A DNA stretch of 5,359 bases from Gammaproteobacteria bacterium (GTDB lineage Bacteria > Pseudomonadota > Gammaproteobacteria > SZUA-229). The notes beneath the pieces are model-generated. The model saw nothing but the letters and a program-made list of their open reading frames with translations. It was not told the DNA's origin and ran no database searches. Position 1 is the first letter of the stretch. Every line of letters starts with the position of its first letter. The stretch lies in the NCBI GenBank assembly GCA_029879605.1, contig JAOUQA010000175.1:1-5359 (forward strand), written 5' to 3'. The position numbers and the translations under genes were made by a program. Below are positions 1 through 5,359 of the stretch, piece after piece.

Positions 1-2757
1 AACATACCGTACCTGGAAATCTATATTCAACTTGGCCGCCAGCCTTGGCTCAAGATAATCCCACGCCCCCTGGTTCTTGGGTTCTTCCTGGCACCAGATA
101 AATTCATCTGCATTTACATACTGATTTATAACTTCATTTAATTCCTGAGCAGGAAACGGATACAACTCTTCCATGCGTATTAATGCAATATCATCTATTT
201 CAGCAAGACGCCTGTGCTCAAGCAGGTCGTAATAAACTTTACCACTACAAACCACGATGCGCCTGACTTTTTTAGTATCCAGGGGATCTATCTCATCTAT
301 CACGCGCATAAACTGCTTTTCGGTTAAATCCTCCAGCGTACTTACTGCCAGTTTATGTCGCAATAAACTTTTTGGCGTCATGGTGATTAAAGGCTTACGA
401 CAGCGTCTTATCATTTGCCTGCGTAATAAATGAAATATCTGCGCTGGTGTAGAAGGTACACATACCTGTATATTATCTTGCGCACATAGCTGTAAATAAC
501 GTTCCAGCCTGGCAGATGAATGTTCTGCACCCTGACCCTCAAAACCATGTGGTAATAACATGGTTAATCCACACATGCGATTCCATTTTTGCTCACCTGC
601 TGCAATAAACTGATCGATAACAACCTGTGCGTTATTCGCAAAATCACCAAATTGCGCTTCCCATAACACCAGTGTTTCTGGCTCGGCCGTGGCATAACCA
701 TATTCAAATGCCAGTACTGCTTCTTCTGATAAAAGCGAATCAATAACCAGGAAATTTCCCTGATCCTTACTGATATTTCGTAATGGCACATAAGACATAC
801 CATTTAGCTGGTTATGCCAGACTGAATGTCGATGAAAAAATGTTCCCCGGCCACAATCCTGACCTGATAGCCTGATGCCATATTTTTCATTAACCAGGGT
901 GGCATAAGCCATAGTCTCTGCGTAACCCCAGTCCAGTGGCAATGCACCAGCAGCCATTTTATGCCGATCGTTCATGATTTTTTCGACACGACTGTGTAAT
1001 TCAAATTCCTCGGGTAACTGCTCCAGCTTTGCAGATAACTGTCGAATTACATCAATACTCACGGCAGTATTCGCTGGCGTGTCCAGTGTATCTTTTATAA
1101 AAGGTGACCAGTCGATCTGAAAATTATGATTCACACTATGACTATTTAACATATTTGGCACAACACAATGGCCCGCATCCAGCTCATCACGATACGTCTT
1201 AACCATATCCTCAACCTGCTGCTGTGAAATCACAGCCTCACTCACCAGCTGACTGGCATATCTATGACGTGTTGTTGGCAGGGCTTTTACCTTCTTATAC
1301 ATCATTGGCTGAGTTGCTGATGGCTCATCGGCTTCATTGTGTCCATGTCGCCGATAACAGACCATATCGATAACAACATCTTTCTTGTATGCCATACGAT
1401 AATCAAGCGCTATCTGGGTTACCAGTATGACAGCATCCGGGTCATCGCCATTTACATGGAAAATAGGGGCATTGACCATTTTTGCCACGTCGGTGCAGTA
1501 ATAGGTAGAACGACTATCCTGGATATTACTGGTCGTGAAACCTATCTGGTTATTAATAATGATATGAATTGTTCCCTTGGTTGAATAACCACGGGACTGA
1601 GACATCTGCAAGGTCTCCATCACAACACCCTGGCCGGCAAACGCGGCATCACCATGAATCTGCACTGGCAGAACCTGGTCGCCATCACTGTCATTTCTTC
1701 TTTCCTGCCGGGCACGAACAGATCCTTCAACCACGGGCGCAACAATTTCAAGATGCGAAGGATTAAATGCAAGCGCCAGATGTACAGGACCACTGGATGT
1801 TTTTACATCTGAAGAATAGCCCATATGATATTTCACGTCTCCAGCTGTATCGGCACAGCCTTTTTTCCTGCCTTCAAATTCCTGAAAAAGCTCTTCCGGG
1901 GTTTTACCCATTATATTTACCAGCACGTTCAACCTGCCACGATGTGCCATGCCAATGACGACTTCTTTCATCTCGTATCCACCTGCACGTTGAACTATTT
2001 CATCCAGTAATGGTATTAATGTTTCTCCGCCTTCTAATGAAAATCGTTTTTGTCCAACATATTTGGTGTGTAAATATTTTTCCAGACCTTCGGCAGCTGT
2101 GAGTCGATCTAGAATAGTTATTTTCTGTTGCTGGCTTAAATCAGCTTTACTACGTACGCTTTCGAGTCGATGCTGTATCCAGCGTTTTTCATCCGTTTCG
2201 GTAATATGCATATATTCAGCACCGACTGACTGACAATATGTCTGCTGAATAATCGTATGTATCTCTTTTAGACTGGCCTGCTCAGGACCATATAAAGAAC
2301 CTGTTTCAAATACAGTTTCGTAATCGGCTTCTGATAATTCATGATGCCGCAAACCTAAATCTGTAATATCTGGCACAGGGTTTCGCTTTAAAGGATCCAG
2401 ATTAGCAATCTGGTGCCCTCTGAACCGATAGGCATTGATTAACTGTAAAACATGAACCTGTTTACGCTCATATTCAAGATTACTACTTTCAGCTGGAATG
2501 CCACTACTCATAGCAGAGACAGACCGATTTTTAGCCAGATTTCTAAAATACTGTTTTATTTCACTGTGCGGCAAATCTTCAACAACGACACCATTGACCC
2601 TGGGCAGGGTATCAAAATAATCTCGCCAGTGTCTCTCAACATGATTAGGATTCTGCAAATACACTTCATACAGGCTTTCTAGCCAGGCAGCGCTTCCTGC
2701 ATCCAGCATGGCTGTATCCCAGAGCGCCTGCATCGACGACTTATTTTGCTCATCCAT
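1..2757 (-). CDS. sucA: 2-oxoglutarate dehydrogenase E1 component (SucA), 3' end cut by window edge
   Basis: This is the thiamine-diphosphate-dependent E1 subunit of the cytoplasmic 2-oxoglutarate dehydrogenase complex. It decarboxylates 2-oxoglutarate and passes the succinyl group to the lipoyl domain of SucB. The frame is open for 919 codons with no stop or frameshift. It reads off the left edge just after FQVRYV, so by comparison with the E. coli enzyme (about 933 aa) roughly 30 residues and the stop are missing. Visible motifs are the N-terminal segment WLESLYEVYLQNP (about 25-37), GMAHRGRLNVL (269-279, His272 corresponding to E. coli His260), KYHMGYSSD (His311, like E. coli His298), GDAAFAGQGVV (369-379, ThDP/Mg region), NNQIGFTTS, CYRRHGHNEADEPS, LSEEAVLAFEYGYA, EHSSARLERYLQL (His746) and WCQEEPKNQGAW near the edge. 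The ATG at 2757 is chosen because CGGGA lies 9 nt upstream and the N-terminus aligns with E. coli to within a few residues. The in-frame Met9 has no visible Shine-Dalgarno. sucB would be expected downstream, outside the window. Confidence 0.97.
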   Translation of the reverse strand, partial: MDEQNKSSMQALWDTAMLDAGSAAWLESLYEVYLQNPNHVERHWRDYFDTLPRVNGVVVEDLPHSEIKQYFRNLAKNRSVSAMSSGIPAESSNLEYERKQVHVLQLINAYRFRGHQIANLDPLKRNPVPDITDLGLRHHELSEADYETVFETGSLYGPEQASLKEIHTIIQQTYCQSVGAEYMHITETDEKRWIQHRLESVRSKADLSQQQKITILDRLTAAEGLEKYLHTKYVGQKRFSLEGGETLIPLLDEIVQRAGGYEMKEVVIGMAHRGRLNVLVNIMGKTPEELFQEFEGRKKGCADTAGDVKYHMGYSSDVKTSSGPVHLALAFNPSHLEIVAPVVEGSVRARQERRNDSDGDQVLPVQIHGDAAFAGQGVVMETLQMSQSRGYSTKGTIHIIINNQIGFTTSNIQDSRSTYYCTDVAKMVNAPIFHVNGDDPDAVILVTQIALDYRMAYKKDVVIDMVCYRRHGHNEADEPSATQPMMYKKVKALPTTRHRYASQLVSEAVISQQQVEDMVKTYRDELDAGHCVVPNMLNSHSVNHNFQIDWSPFIKDTLDTPANTAVSIDVIRQLSAKLEQLPEEFELHSRVEKIMNDRHKMAAGALPLDWGYAETMAYATLVNEKYGIRLSGQDCGRGTFFHRHSVWHNQLNGMSYVPLRNISKDQGNFLVIDSLLSEEAVLAFEYGYATAEPETLVLWEAQFGDFANNAQVVIDQFIAAGEQKWNRMCGLTMLLPHGFEGQGAEHSSARLERYLQLCAQDNIQVCVPSTPAQIFHLLRRQMIRRCRKPLITMTPKSLLRHKLAVSTLEDLTEKQFMRVIDEIDPLDTKKVRRIVVCSGKVYYDLLEHRRLAEIDDIALIRMEELYPFPAQELNEVINQYVNADEFIWCQEEPKNQGAWDYLEPRLAAKLNIDFQVRYV

Positions 2758-2766
2758 ATTTGATAA

Positions 2767-2771
2767 TCCCG
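2767..2771 (-). promoter_or_regulatory. Probable ribosome binding site of sucA
   Basis: Read on the minus strand this is CGGGA, 9 nt before the ATG at 2757. It is a weak-to-moderate Shine-Dalgarno match, but it is the only purine-rich G cluster near either candidate start. It therefore supports the longer N-terminus over Met9. Confidence 0.45.
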
Positions 2772-2824
2772 GAATAGATAATTAAAATCATTTTTTCTTG
2801 ATCATGCTTATTTATAGTTCATTT

Positions 2825-2830
2825 TATACT
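2825..2830 (+). promoter_or_regulatory. Candidate -10 box for the 122-aa gene
   Basis: TATACT differs from the sigma-70 consensus TATAAT at one base. It would place transcription start near 2837, giving a leader of about 30 nt. The only TTG-type -35 candidate, TTGATC at 2798-2803, is 21 bp away, which is too far for a standard promoter. The call therefore rests on the -10 hexamer alone. Confidence 0.25.
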
Positions 2831-2847
2831 TGATAACTTTTTTTCAC

Positions 2848-2857
2848 ACCTGCAGGT
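2848..2857. repeat. Perfect 10-bp palindrome ACCTGCAGGT
   Basis: The sequence equals its own reverse complement and is the most GC-rich stretch of an otherwise AT-rich intergenic region. Its right half, AGGT at 2854-2857, is also the best Shine-Dalgarno candidate for the gene starting at 2867, with a 9-nt spacer. It could be a small operator or simply chance; a 10-bp palindrome alone is weak evidence. It leaves too short a loop for a stable RNA hairpin. Confidence 0.3.
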
Positions 2858-2866
2858 ACTTAAAAA

Positions 2867-3235
2867 ATGTTGCGCCTTATCAAAACCAGCAAACAATCAA
2901 CAGAAGAATTACAACGACTATGGTTTAGCGATGATAATCACGATTTATTTGCCTGGTTAAACAATAAGAACAAACCTGTCAGGTTCCAGTTTACTTACAA
3001 CAAACTGGGTATTGAACATAGCTTTAACTGGAATATTGATACGGGTTTTAGCCACGAAAAAGTCGACAGTGGTGATAATAGCTCTAACAGGTATAAAATG
3101 ACGCCTATCCTGGTTCCTGACGGTGACATTCAACGAAATAAAATTGCTGATTTATTCCAATCAGTCAGTCATGATATCGATTCTGAACTGGCACAATTTA
3201 TTATTAATAAGATATCCAACCCATCAGATACCTGA
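2867..3235 (+). CDS. Uncharacterised 122-aa protein divergent from sucA
   Basis: I do not recognise the family. The product is soluble-looking, with no signal peptide and no hydrophobic membrane segment. The N-terminal part has a helical, charged stretch (about 1-20, including STEELQRLWFSDD). A middle part rich in aromatic residues and likely beta strand follows (about 27-63: LFAWL, RFQFTYNK, HSFNWNI, TGFSH). Then come a polar loop (66-76), a short strand (TPILVPDGD, 79-87) and a helical C-terminus (about 88-117). Two tryptophans (19, 30) and the FNW motif (53-55) would help a profile search. There are no cysteines and no obvious catalytic signature. The ATG is preceded by AGGT 9 nt upstream, and the reading frame is free of competing long ORFs. 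Its stop lies only 4 bp from the stop of the convergent NUDIX gene. Because it is transcribed away from sucA, it shares a control region with it, but a functional link is not shown. Confidence 0.8.
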   Translation: MLRLIKTSKQSTEELQRLWFSDDNHDLFAWLNNKNKPVRFQFTYNKLGIEHSFNWNIDTGFSHEKVDSGDNSSNRYKMTPILVPDGDIQRNKIADLFQSVSHDIDSELAQFIINKISNPSDT

Positions 3236-3239
3236 AACT

Positions 3240-3668
3240 TTAGAACAACTGCTCCCAGAATACCGGGTGGTCCTGCTTTAACAACAACAGGGGCAGGAAC
3301 AATGGTTCAGGCAACTCATCTTTCTTATACCAGCCCCAGTCAGAAGCCGCAGAAGGCTCTCGATTTTCTAGCTGTACCCGATCGCAGGATGCAACGACAT
3401 ATAATGTAATAGAATGAAAATTCTCTTCCGCAAAAAAATTACTGGTATAGGGGCCATGGACTAAGCGATCAATAACAAGGCCTGTTTTTTCTCGTGTTTC
3501 ACGAATGGCGCAATCAAATACAGTTTCACCCAACTCAAGCGAACCACCAGGGCATTGCCAGCTATTCTCACCTGGTGATTTTCTTCTCTTACCCAGTAGC
3601 AATCGACCATCCTTAATAATCAATGCTGCCACGCCGACCAATGGAAAATCAGCACCAGGCTGGTTCAC
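3240..3668 (-). CDS. NUDIX hydrolase, MutT/NUDT15-like, 142 aa
   Basis: This is a small NUDIX-fold hydrolase, expected to cleave nucleoside diphosphate-X bonds in the cytoplasm. The closest recall is the NUDT15/plant NUDX1 type, which acts on (d)NTPs or related diphosphates. Features supporting that are LLLGKRRKSPGENSWQCPGG (about 23-42), ENFHSITLYVV (82-92, matching the ENYH strand of NUDT15), a late WGWYKKDELPEPLF (111-124) and a total length near the family minimum. The NUDIX box runs from Gly42 to Leu64: G42-x5-E48-x7-R56-E57-T-R-E60-K61-T-G63-L64. The canonical final Glu of the REUxEE helix is Lys61 (codon AAA). That position commonly helps bind Mg2+, so activity may be altered. The start is GTG, with AGGA six nt upstream, and it overlaps the stop of the preceding gene by GTGA, implying translational coupling. 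It is the last gene of the cluster. The precise substrate cannot be assigned. Confidence 0.92.
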   Translation of the reverse strand: MNQPGADFPLVGVAALIIKDGRLLLGKRRKSPGENSWQCPGGSLELGETVFDCAIRETREKTGLVIDRLVHGPYTSNFFAEENFHSITLYVVASCDRVQLENREPSAASDWGWYKKDELPEPLFLPLLLLKQDHPVFWEQLF

Positions 3669-4252
3669 ACATCATCCTGTTTCAATTGAATACCATAATT
3701 TTCAGCATTCAGCGCCAGATGCAGCAGACCGGCAACGCTGACCGCATCCGTTATCTGTCCATTCTGCGCCATGCCAATCGCATCACTCAGTGACAGTTTT
3801 TTTACCTCGAGATCAGATTCAGTATCTTCCAGCGCAGCCACTCCTGGTCTTAGATCTCGCGCCAGGAAAACATAGGCTTCTTCATCAGTGATGGAATTTG
3901 AAGTGTGTAAAAACAGTATCTGCTCCAGACTTCCTGCAATCAATCCTGTCTCTTCTTCTAATTCTCGTAATGCAGTTGTTTTACAATCTTCTCCAGTTGG
4001 CGAACCTCCCATCGGGATTTCCCATGACCACTGATTCAATGTATACCTGTGCTGCCCTACCAGCCATGTATTACCTTCATCATCAACGGGAATAATACCT
4101 GTCGCCTGGCTTTTAAAACAAACTTTGCCATAGATTCCAGGCTTACCTGCCGGATTAATAATCTGGTCTTCCTGAATATATATCCACGGGTTTTCGTAAA
4201 TATTTTTTGATGAGATGAAAGACCAGGGGTTTTTTCTCTTCTTATCAACCAT
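3665..4252 (-). CDS. NUDIX hydrolase, ADP-ribose pyrophosphatase-like, 195 aa
   Basis: This has the two-part architecture of the ADP-ribose/nucleotide-sugar pyrophosphatase branch of NUDIX enzymes, which usually split ADP-ribose to AMP and ribose 5-phosphate. An N-terminal beta domain (about 11-45: SKNIYENPWIYIQEDQ, then GIYGKVCF) is followed by the catalytic NUDIX fold beginning at TGIIPVDDEGNTWLVGQHRY (51-70). The complete NUDIX box spans Gly82-Leu104: G82-x5-E88-x7-R96-E97-L-E-E100-E101-T-G103-L104, with all expected acidic metal ligands present. HTSNSITDEEAYVFLARDL (116-134) holds further acidic residues after the box. The C-terminal helix QITDAVSVAGLLHLAL (166-181) is typical of the group. 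The proline that often sits about 16 residues after the box in ADP-ribose-specific members is not present, so substrate choice is uncertain. Its ATG overlaps the preceding stop (TAATG), and its own stop overlaps the next start, placing it in the middle of a coupled gene set. Confidence 0.93.
   Translation of the reverse strand: MVDKKRKNPWSFISSKNIYENPWIYIQEDQIINPAGKPGIYGKVCFKSQATGIIPVDDEGNTWLVGQHRYTLNQWSWEIPMGGSPTGEDCKTTALRELEEETGLIAGSLEQILFLHTSNSITDEEAYVFLARDLRPGVAALEDTESDLEVKKLSLSDAIGMAQNGQITDAVSVAGLLHLALNAENYGIQLKQDDV
3675..3678 (-). promoter_or_regulatory. Ribosome binding site supporting the GTG start of the 142-aa NUDIX gene
   Basis: Read on the minus strand this is AGGA, six nt before the GTG at 3668-3666, inside the last codons of the upstream NUDIX gene. 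It decides the start: GTG with a 4-bp GTGA overlap, giving MNQPGADFPL directly before the first beta strand. Confidence 0.6.
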
Positions 4253-4566
4253 TAGTCTTCATCTGTCTCCAGGCCTTTTTTATGCGTTTCATTTATTCGT
4301 ATCAATAAAGATCGAAAAGGCAGCATACCTTCATCCATATGCCGGATTATATCCATATATTTCAGATCCCCGGTACGCCAGCAATAATCGCCAGATGCCA
4401 TAAGGTCAAAAATCTCCTTCATGTTATATTCCAGTTCATCAATATACTTGATGGCATCTCCCATGCCTTCTTCATCATAAGCAATAGATGCTCTCATTTC
4501 ATCAATTTCATATAGCGCCTCTTTCACCAGGGCTATGTATTCTTCTACTGTTCTTGCTCTTTGCAT
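4252..4566 (-). CDS. Uncharacterised acidic helical protein, 104 aa
   Basis: The family is not recognised. The protein is strongly acidic (25 Asp/Glu against 13 Lys/Arg by count) and almost entirely helix-like. Residues 6-29 form one amphipathic helix (TVEEYIALVKEALYEI and on), 35-57 a second (MGDAIKYIDELEYNMKEIF), and 66-95 a third region after a short turn (SGDYCWRTGD, 59-68). It ends in an acidic tail (TDED). No signal peptide, membrane segment or catalytic motif is visible, and there is a single Cys (62). A helical bundle or partner-binding protein is a structural inference only. The ATG is preceded by a good AGGTGA ribosome site. Its TAA shares a base with the ATG of the ADP-ribose-pyrophosphatase-like NUDIX gene, so the two should be co-translated. 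Tight coupling makes a role tied to the NUDIX enzymes plausible but unproven. Confidence 0.85.
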   Translation of the reverse strand: MQRARTVEEYIALVKEALYEIDEMRASIAYDEEGMGDAIKYIDELEYNMKEIFDLMASGDYCWRTGDLKYMDIIRHMDEGMLPFRSLLIRINETHKKGLETDED

Positions 4567-4569
4567 AAT

Positions 4570-4575
4570 TCACCT
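4570..4575 (-). promoter_or_regulatory. Strong ribosome binding site of the 104-aa gene
   Basis: Read on the minus strand this is AGGTGA, ending three nt before the ATG at 4566. It is the best Shine-Dalgarno in the cluster. It lies in the 33-bp gap after the 151-aa gene, which shows no terminator hairpin. Confidence 0.6.
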
Positions 4576-4599
4576 GTAACCAAAAATCTCATCCTGCAC

Positions 4600-5055
4600 T
4601 TATTTTTTTGACCGTCTCTTTGGTCTCGCCCTGTATGCCATCACCGACTGTATAATCGTGTCATAGGGCAACTGCTCAATATCATCATACTGTTCAATAA
4701 CAACCTGCAACAAGCTATAAATATCTGTTACTTCTTCCTGATCATGGTAACCCGGAATTATTTTCTGCAATCCCTGTAACCCACCATTCTGAACTCTAAT
4801 TTCTTTATTATGAGGTAATGGCCCTGCGATTTCATTCAACTTAAAAACGAACCGTGTCTGCTTTCTCAGCAATGAAATAAATTGACTACACTGATACTGA
4901 GCAGACTCGGAAGAACAACTATATCCAATACGATCTGCTATTCGAAACTGTTGTGCTTTAGAACAACGACAAACAAGGGAACATAAGGCTTTTTCATAAA
5001 CACAGCGCAAAGTATTTATTTCACTGTATGTTTTTTTATATTCCTTTTCATCCAT
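4600..5055 (-). CDS. Uncharacterised cysteine-rich protein, 151 aa
   Basis: I cannot assign a named family. The N-terminal half carries six cysteines: Cys18, Cys25, Cys29, Cys31, Cys47 and Cys56. The core pattern is C-x3-C-x-C-S-K-A-Q (25-35), followed by RIADRIGYSC (38-47) and C-x8-C to Cys56. There are no cysteines in the remaining 95 residues. Such clustering suggests a structural zinc or iron-sulfur site, or redox-active thiols; this is inference. The second half has a conserved-looking stretch HNKEIRVQNGGLQGLQKIIPG (about 82-102), a probable helix (112-127), and a very basic tail (RARPKRRSKK, 142-151) that could contact nucleic acid. No signal peptide or membrane segment is seen, so it is probably cytoplasmic. 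No clear Shine-Dalgarno precedes the ATG at 5055, so the start is moderately certain; Cys18 and the following motif are inside either way. It is the second gene in the train toward the two NUDIX genes. Confidence 0.82.
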   Translation of the reverse strand: MDEKEYKKTYSEINTLRCVYEKALCSLVCRCSKAQQFRIADRIGYSCSSESAQYQCSQFISLLRKQTRFVFKLNEIAGPLPHNKEIRVQNGGLQGLQKIIPGYHDQEEVTDIYSLLQVVIEQYDDIEQLPYDTIIQSVMAYRARPKRRSKK

Positions 5056-5124
5056 ATACGGGGTAACTACAAAATAAATATTTCAGGTTTGTTGGACTAC
5101 TGAATAATAAAAAATTTACCAGCC
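5056..5124. other. Short intergenic spacer within the minus-strand gene train
   Basis: This is 69 bp of AT-rich sequence between the partial small gene and the 151-aa gene, the longest gap in the train. No GC-rich hairpin with a T-run is visible on the minus strand, so I do not see a terminator. A promoter for the downstream four genes could sit here, but I find no pair of hexamers with acceptable spacing. Whether the partial gene is co-transcribed with the rest stays open. Confidence 0.4.
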
Positions 5125-5359
5125 TTATTTTTCGTGCTCCATCACAATAGGTTTTTCACGCTTTTCCATTAACTGTTCTTCTGCGTGTAACAGGTTATCG
5201 GCAAACATCACCTTAATCGTTGCAGTATCATCTGCACTCTGGGCTGCACGCTGCTGTTTAGCGTAATTTTTAGCTTCTTTGAATGCTTCAAATTCGTTGA
5301 TTAATTCAAGCTGCTTAAGCATCGCAAGCTCAGCATTCTCGATACGAAAAACATAATAA
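5125..5359 (-). CDS. Uncharacterised small protein, 5' end outside the window
   Basis: The family is not recognised. The frame ends with TAA at 5127-5125 and is open to the right edge. An internal ATG at 5322 would give a 65-aa product. However, twelve further in-frame codons upstream (YYVFRIENAELA) read like a natural beta strand leading into the helix, so the true start is probably just beyond the window. The visible part has LKQLELINEFEAFKEAKNYA (a charged helix), KQQRAAQSADDT (a linker), IKVMFADNLLHAEEQLMEKR (a strand then a helix) and a charged tail ending MEHEK. There are no cysteines, no membrane segment and no signal peptide in the visible part. It is on the same strand as the NUDIX cluster and could be its first gene, but the 69-bp gap leaves co-transcription uncertain. 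Confidence 0.7.
   Translation of the reverse strand, partial: YYVFRIENAELAMLKQLELINEFEAFKEAKNYAKQQRAAQSADDTATIKVMFADNLLHAEEQLMEKREKPIVMEHEK

Larger units (their letters stand above)
2758..2866. promoter_or_regulatory. Divergent intergenic region between sucA and the 122-aa gene
   Basis: These 109 bp are strongly AT-rich and must hold the promoter of the plus-strand gene. They probably also hold a promoter for sucA, because no gene on the sucA strand lies immediately upstream. Minus-strand TATAAA hexamers occur twice around 2811-2829, but neither has a good -35 box at 16-18 bp, so I do not assign the sucA start site. Two perfect short palindromes are present, TGATCA at 2799-2804 and ACCTGCAGGT at 2848-2857. 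No riboswitch-like or rho-independent hairpin is visible. That promoters exist here is inferred from gene orientation; their exact positions are not established. Confidence 0.6.

Noticed and set aside
564..803. Minus-strand ORF of 79 codons inside sucA
   Set aside because: It is in a different frame from the continuous SucA frame, which matches the family throughout, so it is a shadow.
1339..2010. Several plus-strand ORFs of 61-81 codons opposite sucA
   Set aside because: They lie antisense to well-conserved SucA sequence, lack ribosome sites and have implausible compositions; they are shadows.
2452..2682. Plus-strand ORF of 76 codons opposite the sucA 5' region
   Set aside because: It is antisense to the conserved SucA N-terminus, with no supporting start signal.
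1..2757. Possibility that sucA is broken, since no stop is seen
   Set aside because: The frame is continuous from 2757 to base 1 and the last visible residues align with the expected C-terminal region; the missing stop is due to the window edge.
3269..3300. Inverted repeat TCCTGC...GCAGGA considered as terminator of the 122-aa gene
   Set aside because: The stem is six pairs with a 16-nt loop and no following T-run, and it lies inside the NUDIX coding sequence.
3505..3741. Plus-strand ORF spanning the junction of the two NUDIX genes
   Set aside because: It is antisense to the NUDIX box coding sequence; the translation is low-complexity and proline/serine-rich, as expected for a shadow.
3898..4403. 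Plus- and minus-strand ORFs of 62-65 codons over the 195-aa NUDIX gene and 104-aa gene
   Set aside because: They overlap confidently assigned genes in other frames and have no ribosome sites.

Overview
The window looks like ordinary chromosome from a gammaproteobacterium. The large SucA fragment matches gammaproteobacterial 2-oxoglutarate dehydrogenase E1 closely along its whole length. Base composition is AT-leaning to moderate, and genes are packed with 1-4 bp overlaps or short gaps. I see no mobile element, CRISPR array, tRNA or rRNA. A genus cannot be named from this sequence.

Layout: positions 1-2757 hold sucA on the minus strand. It lacks only its last few dozen codons, which lie beyond the left edge. 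A 109-bp AT-rich intergenic region (2758-2866) separates it from a divergent gene on the plus strand, a 122-aa protein of unknown function (2867-3235). That gene runs tail-to-tail, with a 4-bp gap, into a minus-strand gene train reaching from the right edge (5359) to 3240. In transcription order the train encodes a small uncharacterised protein whose 5' end is outside the window, a 151-aa cysteine-rich uncharacterised protein, a 104-aa acidic helical uncharacterised protein, a 195-aa NUDIX hydrolase resembling ADP-ribose pyrophosphatases, and a 142-aa NUDIX hydrolase resembling MutT/NUDT15. The last three are joined by TAATG and GTGA overlaps and are very likely translationally coupled.

Functionally, sucA supplies the thiamine-diphosphate E1 subunit of the TCA-cycle 2-oxoglutarate dehydrogenase complex and is unrelated to the NUDIX cluster. 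The cluster looks like a small nucleotide-housekeeping operon: two NUDIX enzymes plus three small proteins of unknown role. The most notable points are a Glu-to-Lys change at the end of the NUDIX box of the 142-aa enzyme, a clustered-cysteine motif in the 151-aa protein, and the linkage of these unknown proteins to two coupled NUDIX hydrolases. I found no convincing evidence of a wholly new system such as defence, a mobile element or secondary metabolism.
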